A DNA stretch of 64,000 nucleotides, taken from NCBI GenBank assembly GCA_009691045.1, contig SHWC01000002.1, positions 1 through 64,000 of the forward strand, in the 5' to 3' direction. The stretch is from Alphaproteobacteria bacterium (GTDB lineage Bacteria; Pseudomonadota; Alphaproteobacteria; UBA828). The notes under the pieces are model-generated. The model did no database searches, was not told where the DNA came from, and saw nothing but the letters and a program-made list of their open reading frames with translations. The position numbers and the translations under genes were made by a program. This document shows, piece after piece, positions 47,470 through 56,334 of this stretch (its first letter is position 1; every line of letters starts with the position of its first letter).

Positions 47470-48507
47470 TTACGCCTCCTTCCCACTCACGCCCGCTTCC
47501 GCAAAGGTCGCCATGCCGGTGTGGCAAGCGAGCGCGGCGCGCACGAGGAAGGCGGCAAGCGCGGCGCCCGAGGCCTCGCCAAGCCGCATGTCCAAATCGA
47601 CCAGCGGCAAAAGCCCGAGCGCGGCGATCAAGCGCCGATGGCCGGCCTCGGCCGAACAATGGCCGATCTGGCAATGCGCCAGCGCGTCCGCGCCGAGCCT
47701 GAAAAGCGGCAGCGCCGCCGCCGTGCAGGTGAAACCATCGAGCAACACGGGCACACTCTTTAATCTGGCGCCGAGCACCGCGCCCATCAACGCCGCGAGC
47801 TCGCGCCCGCCTAGGCGCCGCATCGCTTGAAGCGGATCGGCGAGTGCGTCTCGATGGCGGCTAAGCCCTTCATCGATCACCGCGCGTTTGCGTGCGAGAC
47901 CCTGATCATCAACACCCGTGCCGCGCCCGGCCCAGTGCGCGCCATCGCCACCCAGCAACGCCGCGCAAAGCGCCGCCGCGCTCGTGGTGTTGGCGATGCC
48001 CATTTCGCCCAAGCATAAAAGATCGGGCGCCGGCTCCACCGCCGCCATGCCGATTTGAATGGCCTCGATAAATTCCGCCTCGCTCAGGGCGGGCGCTTCG
48101 GTGAAATCGGCGGTCGGTTGCTCAAGCGCAATCGGCACGACGCGAAGCTCGGCGCCCAGCAACGTCGCGAGTTGATTGATCGCGGCGCCGCCGCGCGCAT
48201 AATTCTTTACCATCTCGGCGGTGACCGCAGGCGGAAACGCCGAAACGCCCTTCCCCGCAATGCCATGATTGCCGGCGAACACCACGATGCGAATACGCGC
48301 GGCGCTCGGCATCGCGCGGTCCTGCCAACCCGCCATCCAAAGCGCGAGCTCCTCGAGCCGGCCGAGCGAGCCCGGCGGTTTGGTCAATGTGCTTTGGCGC
48401 GCGACGGCCGCGTCGGTCGCGCCGCGCGCGGGCGCCGGCAGTGCGCGACACAGCGCCCGCACATCGTCGAGACAGCCGATTTTGGGCAACACAGCAACAT
48501 CGCTCAT
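47470..48507 (-). CDS. cobT: Nicotinate-nucleotide:dimethylbenzimidazole phosphoribosyltransferase
   Basis: 345 residues. It makes alpha-ribazole phosphate for the lower loop of cobalamin. Conserved parts are TKPPGSLGRLEELALWMAGWQ, VVFAGNHGIAGKGVSAFP, GEMGIANTTSAAAL, and the catalytic Glu near the end in RLGEASGAALAAFL. It is transcribed away from cobS with 74 bp between the starts. No cobalamin aptamer is seen in front of it. Confidence 0.96.
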   Translation of the reverse strand: MSDVAVLPKIGCLDDVRALCRALPAPARGATDAAVARQSTLTKPPGSLGRLEELALWMAGWQDRAMPSAARIRIVVFAGNHGIAGKGVSAFPPAVTAEMVKNYARGGAAINQLATLLGAELRVVPIALEQPTADFTEAPALSEAEFIEAIQIGMAAVEPAPDLLCLGEMGIANTTSAAALCAALLGGDGAHWAGRGTGVDDQGLARKRAVIDEGLSRHRDALADPLQAMRRLGGRELAALMGAVLGARLKSVPVLLDGFTCTAAALPLFRLGADALAHCQIGHCSAEAGHRRLIAALGLLPLVDLDMRLGEASGAALAAFLVRAALACHTGMATFAEAGVSGKEA

Positions 48508-48518
48508 CGAGGGTGGCC

Positions 48519-48547
48519 TTGGCGCGTGAGGGAACCTATCCTATAAC
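48519..48547 (+). promoter_or_regulatory. Sigma70-type promoter for cobS-cobC
   Basis: TTGGCG at 48519-48524 and TATAAC at 48542-48547 with a 17-bp spacer, 35 bp before the chosen cobS start at 48582. Transcription from here would begin near 48554. Confidence 0.55.
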
Positions 48548-48581
48548 CCGAACCCGAACCGTGACCACAGGAGAGCCGCGT

Positions 48582-49418
48582 TTGGCGCACGACGACAACC
48601 CCCGTGATGATCAGGCCGCCCGTTTCGCGCGGCGGATCGAACGCGAGACGCGCGCCTGGCTCGCCGATTGTTCGGCCGCGGCACGGCTTTTGACCCGCTT
48701 GCCTCCGATTCTGCGCCGGCGTTTCGCGGACGCGGACGCCATGGCCGCGCCGGGCCCGATCGGGCGTGCCGTGCGCGCGTTTCCAGTGGTCGGCGCGGGC
48801 GTCGGGCTCGCCGCCGGACTTGTTTATCTGATCCTGCACGCCATCGGCCTGCCGGCCGCCATTGCCGGCATTGTGGCGATCGCGATCGGCGCGCTCTTAA
48901 CCGGCGCGTTGCACGAAGATGGCCTCGCCGATACCGCCGATGGCTTTGGCGGCGGCGATACGCGCGAACGCAAATTGGAGCTGATGCATGACAGCCGCAT
49001 CGGCGCCTATGGCGTGCTCGCGCTTCTGCTCGTGCTCGGCGCCAAGCTCGGCACGTTGGTCGACCTTGAAAGCATCGGCCTCGTTTTAGCCGCGCTGATT
49101 TGTTCGGGCGCCGTCTCGCGCGCGCTGATGCCACCTCTGATGCGCTGGCTCCCGCCGGCCCGGAATGAAGGGCTCAGCGCCAGCGCCGGCCAACCGCCCG
49201 GCGATGCGGTGCTGATCGGCCTTGGCCTTGCCGTTGTCTTGTCGCTCATTCTGTTCAATTGGGTAGGCTTGATCGCCTGCCTCATCGCCGCGCTCGGCGC
49301 CTATGGCATGGCGCTGCTCGCCCGCCGCCAAATCGGCGGTCACACGGGCGATGTGTTGGGCGCGACGCAACAAGTTGCGGACCTGCTCTTCCTGCTCACC
49401 ATCGCCGTGATTTTATGA
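48582..49418 (+). CDS. cobS: Adenosylcobinamide-GDP ribazoletransferase (cobalamin synthase)
   Basis: 278 residues and about seven membrane helices. It joins adenosylcobinamide-GDP and alpha-ribazole to form the coenzyme. The active-site motif is TGALHEDGLADTADGFGGG, followed by LELMHDSRIGAYG. I chose TTG at 48582, which has AGGAGAG at the right distance; a GTG at 48561 would lie only a few bases after the predicted transcription start. The stop overlaps the cobC start (ATGA). Confidence 0.93.
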   Translation: MAHDDNPRDDQAARFARRIERETRAWLADCSAAARLLTRLPPILRRRFADADAMAAPGPIGRAVRAFPVVGAGVGLAAGLVYLILHAIGLPAAIAGIVAIAIGALLTGALHEDGLADTADGFGGGDTRERKLELMHDSRIGAYGVLALLLVLGAKLGTLVDLESIGLVLAALICSGAVSRALMPPLMRWLPPARNEGLSASAGQPPGDAVLIGLGLAVVLSLILFNWVGLIACLIAALGAYGMALLARRQIGGHTGDVLGATQQVADLLFLLTIAVIL

Positions 49419-50071
49419 GTGCGGCGAAGCGGCCGTTGGTCACCCATTGGTGGTGGATCAGACACGCGCCCGTGCGCGACCATGGCGGGCGCTGTTATGG
49501 CCAAAGCGATGTGCGCGCCGATGTGTCGGACGACGCGGCCTTTGCCGCGCTGGCCCGGGCTCTGCCGCAAGGCGCGCTTTGGGTGACCACCCAATTGATG
49601 CGCACGCAACAAACCGCGGCGGCGATTGCGGCCGCAGGCCACCCGGTGCCCGTGGCGCTGGTCGAACCCGCTTTGGCCGAGCAAAATTTTGGCCTGTGGC
49701 AGGGCCGTCGCTATGAGGAGATCGATCAGGATTTGGACGGCGGAGCGCATAAATTCTGGATCGCGCCGGCTCATCATTCGCCGCCCGAGGGCGAATCCTT
49801 CATCGACGTGATCTCGCGCGCCGGCGGCGCGATCGAGCGGCTGACGCGCGCCCACGCCGGACGCCATATCGTCGCGGTGGCGCATGGCGGCACGATCCGC
49901 GCGGCGCTTCAAGTCGCGCTCGACACCTCGCCCGAACGCGCGCTTGCCTTTGCCATCGACAATCTCTCGCTCACCCGGATCGACCATGTCGACGGCCCGG
50001 GTCAAGGCGGCCAATGGCGGGTCGTTTCGGTCAATCTCTCGCCCATTCATCCCAATACCAAGGCTCGCTGA
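49415..50071 (+). CDS. cobC: Alpha-ribazole phosphatase-like histidine phosphatase
   Basis: 218 residues of the phosphoglycerate-mutase-like histidine phosphatase family. The phospho-His motif is WIRHAPV near the start (RHG-type with Ala), the second His is in VAVAHGGTIRAAL, and QNFGLWQGRRYEEI matches CobC-type enzymes. The overlap with cobS supports a role as alpha-ribazole-5'-phosphate phosphatase, although this family is easily mis-assigned by similarity alone. Confidence 0.87.
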   Translation: MSAAKRPLVTHWWWIRHAPVRDHGGRCYGQSDVRADVSDDAAFAALARALPQGALWVTTQLMRTQQTAAAIAAAGHPVPVALVEPALAEQNFGLWQGRRYEEIDQDLDGGAHKFWIAPAHHSPPEGESFIDVISRAGGAIERLTRAHAGRHIVAVAHGGTIRAALQVALDTSPERALAFAIDNLSLTRIDHVDGPGQGGQWRVVSVNLSPIHPNTKAR

Positions 50072-50134
50072 GCCAAGCTCAGTGGGCCTTGGCCGGCGCG
50101 ACCGCGCCGCGCCGCTTATGCGGCGAATGCCAAG
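50054..50134. repeat. Palindromic repeat element B, copy 2 (after cobC)
   Basis: It begins AATACCAAGGCTCGCTGAG. A short stem pairs with CTCAGTGGGCCTTGG (two mismatches). The shared block CTTGGCCGGCGCGACC and CGCGCCGCGCCGCTTATGCGGCG follows, ending with CCAAG. Only a few bases of the shared block differ from 45366-45412; the first stem has a much shorter loop. It overlaps the last codons of cobC. Confidence 0.8.
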
Positions 50135-50174
50135 TCTGCTTGGCATAATTCATAGCCAAGTCGCCGGGCATGGT

Positions 50175-50385
50175 TTAGCCTCGGCTCTGACGGCAAGATA
50201 GGGAAGCCGGTGCCGCGACAAGGGCCATCAGCCTTGGTCGCCAGGCCGGCGCTGCCCCCGCAACTGTGAGCGGTGAGGCCTGATCCTTCCGGGCGGATTC
50301 CCCGCACGGGCCACTGGCGCTGAGCGCCGGGAAGGTGGGATTGGGCCGCTGAACCCGAGCCAGGAGACCTCCTTTCCGTCACGGC
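50175..50385 (+). promoter_or_regulatory. Cobalamin (B12) riboswitch upstream of cobU
   Basis: It contains the conserved core CCCCCGCAACTG (50255-50266), the B12 box GCCACTG (50310-50316), CCGGGAAGG (50327-50335) and the closing GCCAGGAGACC (50359-50369), in the right order and spacing. The 3' end (CCTCGGAGGGAGG) leads straight to the cobU start, so ligand binding could hide the ribosome binding site or stop transcription. It should repress cobU-W-N-O and following genes when coenzyme B12 is abundant. Confidence 0.93.
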
Positions 50386-50407
50386 CACGCGACTCCTCGG
50401 AGGGAGG

Positions 50408-50983
50408 ATGCCTGCGACTTTGACCTCTGGCGCGGCACAAGCCGCGCTCTATCCGAATGGTTTGGCGAGGCTCACGCTCGTCATTGGCGGCGCGCGCTCG
50501 GGCAAGAGCGGCTTTGCCGAACGGCTTTGCTTGGCCTCAGGCCTCCGCCCGCTCTATTTGGCCACCGCCGAAGCGCGCGATGCCGAAATGGCGGCCCGCA
50601 TCGCCGACCATCAACAACGCCGAGGTTCGCTATGGCGCCGTGTCGAAGCGCCGCTTGAATTGGTCGACGCGCTTGAGGCCCATGCCGGAATTCACGCCAT
50701 TGTGCTGGTCGATTGCCTGACGCTTTGGCTCTCGAACCTAATCGAAGCCGATCGCGCCATCGAAGCCGAGACCGCGCGCCTTATCGAGGCGCTCGCCCGC
50801 CTCACCGGCCCGGTGGTGTTCGTCTCAAACGAAGTCGGCCTCGGCATCGTGCCCGACAACGCGCTGGCCCGGCGCTTTCGCGATGAAGCCGGGCGGCTCA
50901 ATCAACGCATCGCCGCAACGGCCGACCGCGTGGTGTTCATCGCCGCCGGCCTGCCGCTCACGCTCAAAGGAGTTGCCGCATGA
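50408..50983 (+). CDS. cobU: Adenosylcobinamide kinase / guanylyltransferase
   Basis: 191 residues. The P-loop is VIGGARSGKSGFAE; later parts WLSNLI and VFVSNEVGLGIVPDNALARRFRDEAGRLNQ are diagnostic. This bifunctional enzyme phosphorylates adenosylcobinamide and attaches GMP. The start at 50408 sits directly after GGAGGGAGG at the end of the riboswitch. It carries about 18 extra residues before the conserved region. It overlaps cobW by 4 bp (ATGA). Confidence 0.96.
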   Translation: MPATLTSGAAQAALYPNGLARLTLVIGGARSGKSGFAERLCLASGLRPLYLATAEARDAEMAARIADHQQRRGSLWRRVEAPLELVDALEAHAGIHAIVLVDCLTLWLSNLIEADRAIEAETARLIEALARLTGPVVFVSNEVGLGIVPDNALARRFRDEAGRLNQRIAATADRVVFIAAGLPLTLKGVAA

Positions 50984-52023
50984 ATGTTCCGCGCCCCCTC
51001 GCACGCGTACCCACGACCGTGATTACGGGCTTTCTCGGCGCCGGCAAGACCAGCCTGATCCGCCATTTATTGTCCAACGCCAATGGTCGGCGCCTCGCCC
51101 TCATGATCAATGAGTTCGGCGATGTTGGCATCGACGAGGCGCTGCTGCGCGGCTGCGGCGATGAAACCTGCGCCGAGAGCGATATCATCGAACTGACCAA
51201 TGGCTGCATCTGCTGCACGGTGGCCGATGATTTCGCGCCGGCCATGCAAAAGCTTTTGGCGCGCGACCCCAGGCCCGAGCACATCGTGATCGAGACCTCA
51301 GGCCTCGCTTTGCCGAAGCCACTGGTCGACGCGTTCAACTGGCCCGAGATCAGAACGCGACTGACGGTCGATGGTGTCGTCGTGGTGGTTGATGGCGAGG
51401 CCTTCAACCAAGGCCGCGTCGTGGGCGATGCGTTGCGCCTCGCGAAACAACGCCAGGCCGACCCCACGCTCGATCACGAAAACCCTGTCGAAGAAGTGTT
51501 TGTCGATCAACTCGCCTGCGCCGATCTCATCGTGCTCAACAAATGCGATTTGTTGAGCACAACCGAGCGTGCGTCATTGGTCGAAAAACTCTTGACGGTG
51601 GCGCGCCCCGGCGTGCGCGTGTTGCAAGCGACCGGTGCGGCGTTGCCGATCGAGGCGCTGCTCGGCCTCGGCGCCGCGGCGGAAGATGATGTCGCCAATC
51701 GCCGCACGCTGCATGACGCCGAGCCCGAACATAATCATGATGACTTCGAGAGCATGGTGGTCGCGCTACCGCCGATCGCCGATCCCGACGCCTTCGAGCG
51801 TCGTTTGGCCTCGCTCTTCACCACCCTGCCTGTCTTGCGTGCCAAAGGCTTTCTCGACGTACCCGGCAAAGCGCGGCGGCGCGTGGTGCAAGGCGTCGGG
51901 CCGCGCATCGATGGCTATTACGACCGCGCCTGGGCCAAGGGTGAAATGCGCACGAGCGAGCTAGTCGTGATCGGCTTGCGACCGCTCGACCGTGCGGTGC
52001 TCGAAGCGGCACTCGCCATCTAA
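50980..52023 (+). CDS. cobW: CobW family GTPase / metallochaperone
   Basis: 347 residues. The G1 loop is GFLGAGKTSLIRHLL, the family Cys motif is GCICCTV and the G4-type motif is LNKCDLL. CobW-type G3E GTPases supply metal; beside cobN this should be cobalt for ring insertion. The His-rich patch DAEPEHNHDDFE in the middle is probably a metal-binding loop. It lies 2 bp before cobN. Confidence 0.95.
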   Translation: MNVPRPLARVPTTVITGFLGAGKTSLIRHLLSNANGRRLALMINEFGDVGIDEALLRGCGDETCAESDIIELTNGCICCTVADDFAPAMQKLLARDPRPEHIVIETSGLALPKPLVDAFNWPEIRTRLTVDGVVVVVDGEAFNQGRVVGDALRLAKQRQADPTLDHENPVEEVFVDQLACADLIVLNKCDLLSTTERASLVEKLLTVARPGVRVLQATGAALPIEALLGLGAAAEDDVANRRTLHDAEPEHNHDDFESMVVALPPIADPDAFERRLASLFTTLPVLRAKGFLDVPGKARRRVVQGVGPRIDGYYDRAWAKGEMRTSELVVIGLRPLDRAVLEAALAI

Positions 52024-52025
52024 TC

Positions 52026-55000
52026 ATGCATCTGCTCGCCGCCTCGCCGCTTCAGATCGCCGATGGCAAGGGCCCCGTGCTGCTTGCCCAGACGCCGGGC
52101 GACATGGTCGTCTTGAGCGCGGCGGCGAGCGAGCTGGCGTGCCTCGCCACCGCGCAAGCCGCGCGGCCGAGCGATGCGCCCACGCTTCGGCTCGCGAGCC
52201 TCTTGGACCTCGGCCACAATCTCGGCATCGACCATCATGGCGATCAAGTCATCGCCAAAGCGAAGATCGTCATCGTGCGGCTGCTCGGTGGCCGCGCCTA
52301 TTGGCCCTATGGCGTCGAAACTGTGGCGCGCCTCGCACGCACGCATGGCCTCAAGCTCGCGTTGCTCCCGGGCGATGAGCGCCTCGACCACGAGTTGATT
52401 GAGCTTTCAACCCTCGATGCGACGACGCTGAAACGCCTTCAGCGTTATTTCACCGAAGGCGGTGTCGAGAATGCCGAAGCGCTGCTCCATTTTGCCGCGA
52501 CCCTGATCGGCCGTACTGCTGACGCGCCAGAGCCCCGCGTTTTGCCGCGCACCGGGACGCTCGCGCATCATGCGCCCGTGGCGAAGCCGGATGCACCGAT
52601 CACGCTCCTGCTTTTTTATCGTGCGTTGGTGCAGGCCGGCGATCTCGCCCCGATCGAGGCGTTATGCCGCGCTTTGGCCGCGCGCGGCCTTGGCGTGGTG
52701 CCGGTCTTTGTGACTAGCCTGCGCGACCCGAGTTCCGCCGCGTTCATCGAAAGCCTGATCCGCGCGCACCAGCCAAACATCATCTTGAATGCCACGGCCT
52801 TCGCGGTTGCCGCCGAGGCCGGGGCCGCGGCGAGCGTGCTCGATCAGGCTGACGCGCCGGTCCTTCAGATCGTCTTGTCAGGCGATAGCCGCGAGACGTG
52901 GCTCAATGGCACGCGCGGGCTTTCGGCCAAGGACATCGCGATGCATGTCGCACTGCCTGAAATGGATGGGCGTATTCTCTCGCGCGCGGTTTCGTTCAAG
53001 GCACCGGCTGCACTTGATGCACGCACCGAGACAGCGATCGTGCGCCATGTGCCGGAGCCCGATCGGATCGATTTCGTCGCCGATCTTGCGGCGAATTGGG
53101 TTCGCCTCCGGCAAACGCCCGCGCGGGAGCGGCGCATCGCGCTTGTGCTTGCCAATTACCCAAACCGTGATGGACGGCTCGGCAATGGCGTCGGGCTCGA
53201 TACGCCCGCAAGCGCGCTCGCTTTGATCGAGGCGCTGCGTGAGGCCGGTTACGACATCGGCACGCCGCCCGAAAGTGGCGACGCGCTCATGCGCCATCTC
53301 AACACCGGGCCGACCAATGACCACGCGAAGAATACGGATCGCGCCGCCACGCATCATCTCTCGCGCACGCACTATCGACGTTTCTTCGAGGCGCTACCCG
53401 CGGCAATTCGCGAGGCGGTCAACACACGCTGGGGCGCGCCCGAGAACGATCCGTTCTTTCGTGTCGCGCAGGGTGGCTTCGCGCTGCCTGTGCACCGCTT
53501 CAACAATCTCGCGATCGCGGTGCAACCGGCGCGCGGCTATAACATCGACCCGAAATCGAGCTATCACGACCCCGCTCTGCCGCCGCCCCATGGCTATCTC
53601 GCGTTCTATGCGTGGTTGCGCGAACACTTCGATGCCCATGCCATCATTCAGCTCGGCAAGCACGGCAATCTCGAATGGCTGCCCGGCAAGGCGCTGGCGC
53701 TTTCAAACAATTGTTTCCCCGAGACCGCGCTCGGGCCGACGCCCTTGATCTACCCCTTCATCGTCAACGACCCCGGCGAGGGCGCGCAGGCCAAACGGCG
53801 CAGTGCGGCCGTGATCGTCGATCATTTGATGCCGCCATTGGCGCGCGCCGACAGCCATGGCGAGATGCGCCGCCTCGAAGCATTGATCGATGAATATTAC
53901 GAGGCCGCGAGCCTCGATCCGCGCCGCTTGAAGCCGCTCGCCGAAGCGATCATCGAGCGCGCCCGCGCCGAGCGGCTTGACGATGAATGCGGCATTGGCC
54001 GCGACGAACCGATCGCAAGCGCGCTTCTTAAACTCGACGGCTATTTGTGCGAGCTGAAAGAGCGCCAGATCAGAAGCGGCCTACACATACTCGGCCGCTC
54101 ACCCGATGGGCCAGCGCGCGCCGAGACTCTGCTCGCGTTCGCCCGCGCGCCGCGTGGGCCGGCGCCGGCTCAGACTTCGATCCTCCGCGCGCTGGCCGAT
54201 GATTTTAACCTCGGCCTCGATCCGCTCGATATCGACCCCGCGGCGCCGTGGCTCGGCGCGCGCCCGGCCGCCTTGGCGACCTTGAGCACCGCACCCTGGC
54301 GCACCACGGCCGATACGGTTGAGCGCTTGGAAACTCTGGCGCTCTCGTTGATAGACGGCAACTCGACGCCCGAGGCCGGTTGGCGGCGCACGCGCGCGGT
54401 GCTTGAAGCGATCACCACGCTTATGGCGCCGGCGCTCGATCAATCGGGCGCGCATGAAATCGCCGGCGTCCTCACCGCGCTCAATGGCCGCTTCGTGCCG
54501 CCCGGCCCTTCGGGCGCGCCGTCGCGCGGCCGGCCTGAAGTTTTACCCACGGGGCGAAATTTTTATTCGCTCGATACGCGCGCCGTGCCGACACCCGCGG
54601 CCTGGCATCTCGGTTTCGATTCGGCGCAGCGTCTCTGCGAAGACTATGCCCAGCGCACCGGCGATTGGCCAAAGCGTCTGGTCCTGACCGCTTGGGGCAC
54701 CTCGAACATGCGCACCGGCGGCGATGATATCGCGCAAGCCCTCGCGCTGATCGGCGCGCGCCCGAATTGGGAGCCAACCACCAATCGGGTTTCGGGTTTC
54801 GAGATTTTACCGGTCTCGCTCCTTGGTCGGCCGCGCGTCGACGTGACGTTGCGCATTTCGGGTTTCTTCCGCGATGCCTTTCCGGCGCTGATCGATTTGT
54901 TCGACTCGGCCGTGCGCGCGGTCGCCGCACTCGATGAACCAGTGGACGACAATCCACTTGCCGCCGCCTTTGCCCAAGATACCGCACCTCACGCCGCGAC

Positions 55001-55703
55001 GCGCGTCTTCGGCTCGATGCCAGGTGCCTATGGCGCGGGTCTGCAAGCCTTGATCGATGAAGGCGGCTGGCAGACGCGGCGCGATTTGGCTGAGGCTTAT
55101 TTGGCCTGGGGCGGGTTCGCCTATGGCAGCGGCGCTGAGGGCGCGCCCGCCCGCGCCGCGCTCGAAACCCGCCTCGCGCGCGCCGACGCCGTAGTGCAGA
55201 ACCAAGACAACACCGAACATGATTTGTTGGACAGCGACGATTATTACCAATTCGAGGGCGGCGTCGCGGCGGCGATCGAGGCGCTCGCGGGCAAGGCGCC
55301 GATCATCTATCACAATGATCATTCACTGCCCGAGCGGCCGCGCATTCGCACGCTCGATGACGAGATCGCACGCACCGTGCGCGCGCGTGCCGCCAACCCA
55401 AAATGGCTCGAGGGCGTGATGCGCCATGGCTATAAGGGGGCGTTCGAGATCGCCGCCACGGTCGATTATTTGTTCGCTTTCGCCGCTACCACGAACGCCG
55501 TGAAAGACCATCAATTCGATCAGCTCTTCGACGCCTATATGGCCGACAAAGTGGTGCGCGACTTCATGGCGCAGCATAATCCGGCGGCGTTGGCCGAAAC
55601 CGCCCTGCGCTTTCTCGAGGCGATGCGGCGCGAGCTCTGGCGGCCGCGTTCCAACGCCGCGCACGATCTTCTCACCCGGCTATCACAGGAGCCCGCACCA
55701 TGA
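52026..55703 (+). CDS. cobN: Cobaltochelatase subunit CobN
   Basis: 1225 residues. It is the large subunit of the ATP-dependent aerobic cobalt chelatase, which needs CobS and CobT chelatase subunits (not in the window; the cobS and cobT here are the nucleotide-loop enzymes of the same names). Recognised by ALVLANYPNRDGRLGNGVGLD, AIIQLGKHGNLEWLPGKALAL, QNQDNTEHDLLDSDDYYQFEGG and the C-terminal NPKWLEGVMRHGYKGAFE. Length is normal. It overlaps cobO by 4 bp (ATGA). Confidence 0.97.
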   Translation: MHLLAASPLQIADGKGPVLLAQTPGDMVVLSAAASELACLATAQAARPSDAPTLRLASLLDLGHNLGIDHHGDQVIAKAKIVIVRLLGGRAYWPYGVETVARLARTHGLKLALLPGDERLDHELIELSTLDATTLKRLQRYFTEGGVENAEALLHFAATLIGRTADAPEPRVLPRTGTLAHHAPVAKPDAPITLLLFYRALVQAGDLAPIEALCRALAARGLGVVPVFVTSLRDPSSAAFIESLIRAHQPNIILNATAFAVAAEAGAAASVLDQADAPVLQIVLSGDSRETWLNGTRGLSAKDIAMHVALPEMDGRILSRAVSFKAPAALDARTETAIVRHVPEPDRIDFVADLAANWVRLRQTPARERRIALVLANYPNRDGRLGNGVGLDTPASALALIEALREAGYDIGTPPESGDALMRHLNTGPTNDHAKNTDRAATHHLSRTHYRRFFEALPAAIREAVNTRWGAPENDPFFRVAQGGFALPVHRFNNLAIAVQPARGYNIDPKSSYHDPALPPPHGYLAFYAWLREHFDAHAIIQLGKHGNLEWLPGKALALSNNCFPETALGPTPLIYPFIVNDPGEGAQAKRRSAAVIVDHLMPPLARADSHGEMRRLEALIDEYYEAASLDPRRLKPLAEAIIERARAERLDDECGIGRDEPIASALLKLDGYLCELKERQIRSGLHILGRSPDGPARAETLLAFARAPRGPAPAQTSILRALADDFNLGLDPLDIDPAAPWLGARPAALATLSTAPWRTTADTVERLETLALSLIDGNSTPEAGWRRTRAVLEAITTLMAPALDQSGAHEIAGVLTALNGRFVPPGPSGAPSRGRPEVLPTGRNFYSLDTRAVPTPAAWHLGFDSAQRLCEDYAQRTGDWPKRLVLTAWGTSNMRTGGDDIAQALALIGARPNWEPTTNRVSGFEILPVSLLGRPRVDVTLRISGFFRDAFPALIDLFDSAVRAVAALDEPVDDNPLAAAFAQDTAPHAATRVFGSMPGAYGAGLQALIDEGGWQTRRDLAEAYLAWGGFAYGSGAEGAPARAALETRLARADAVVQNQDNTEHDLLDSDDYYQFEGGVAAAIEALAGKAPIIYHNDHSLPERPRIRTLDDEIARTVRARAANPKWLEGVMRHGYKGAFEIAATVDYLFAFAATTNAVKDHQFDQLFDAYMADKVVRDFMAQHNPAALAETALRFLEAMRRELWRPRSNAAHDLLTRLSQEPAP

Positions 55704-56317
55704 GCGAGGAGACCGAGGCCGAGCTGAACCAGCGTCACGCCGAAAAAATGGCGAAGCGCAAGGCCGCGCGTAACCGCATGTTGGCCACCAAGACCAAGGA
55801 GAAGGGTCTTCTGATCGTTCACACCGGCAAGGGCAAGGGTAAATCGACCGCGGCCTTCGGCCTCGTCATGCGCGCGCTCGGCCATGGCAAGCGCGTCGGC
55901 ATTGTGCAATTCGTCAAGGGCAAATGGACCAGCGGCGAACGCGCCGTGCTCGACCGCTTCCCCGACCAGGTGACGCTGAAGATCATGGGCGAGGGTTTCA
56001 CCTGGGACACCCAGGACCGCATGCGCGACATCGCCTCGGCCAAGGCCGCCTTCGAGGCGGCACGCGCCATGTTGAGCGACCCGGCGCTCGCCTTGGTGGT
56101 GCTCGATGAGCTTAACATCGTGCTACGTTATGACTATCTGCCGCTTGATGAGGTACGCGCGGCCTTGGCGGCACGGCGGCCGGGTCTGCACGTTGTGGTC
56201 ACGGGGCGAAACGCCAAGCCGGCGCTGATCGAGGACGCTGATCTCGTGACTGAAATGGTCGAGATCAAGCACCCGTTTCGCGATGGCGTCCGCGCACAGA
56301 TCGGGATCGAATTCTAG
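55700..56317 (+). CDS. cobO: Cob(I)yrinic acid a,c-diamide adenosyltransferase
   Basis: 205 residues of the CobA/BtuR/CobO type. The unusual P-loop is VHTGKGKGKSTAAFGL, followed by GIVQFVKGKW, LDELNIVLRYDYL and VTGRNAKPALIEDADLVTEM. It transfers the adenosyl group of ATP to the Co(I) corrinoid. The N-terminus is a charged helix (LNQRHAEKMAKRKAARNRML), as in other CobO proteins. The start overlaps the cobN stop. Confidence 0.96.
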   Translation: MSEETEAELNQRHAEKMAKRKAARNRMLATKTKEKGLLIVHTGKGKGKSTAAFGLVMRALGHGKRVGIVQFVKGKWTSGERAVLDRFPDQVTLKIMGEGFTWDTQDRMRDIASAKAAFEAARAMLSDPALALVVLDELNIVLRYDYLPLDEVRAALAARRPGLHVVVTGRNAKPALIEDADLVTEMVEIKHPFRDGVRAQIGIEF

Positions 56318-56334
56318 CCAGGGAGTGAGAGAGC

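Noticed and set aside
48507-48582. cobS and cobT here as the chelatase partners of CobN
   Set aside because: The names are shared, but these sequences are the membrane cobalamin synthase and the phosphoribosyltransferase. No AAA+ or VWA chelatase subunit is in the window.
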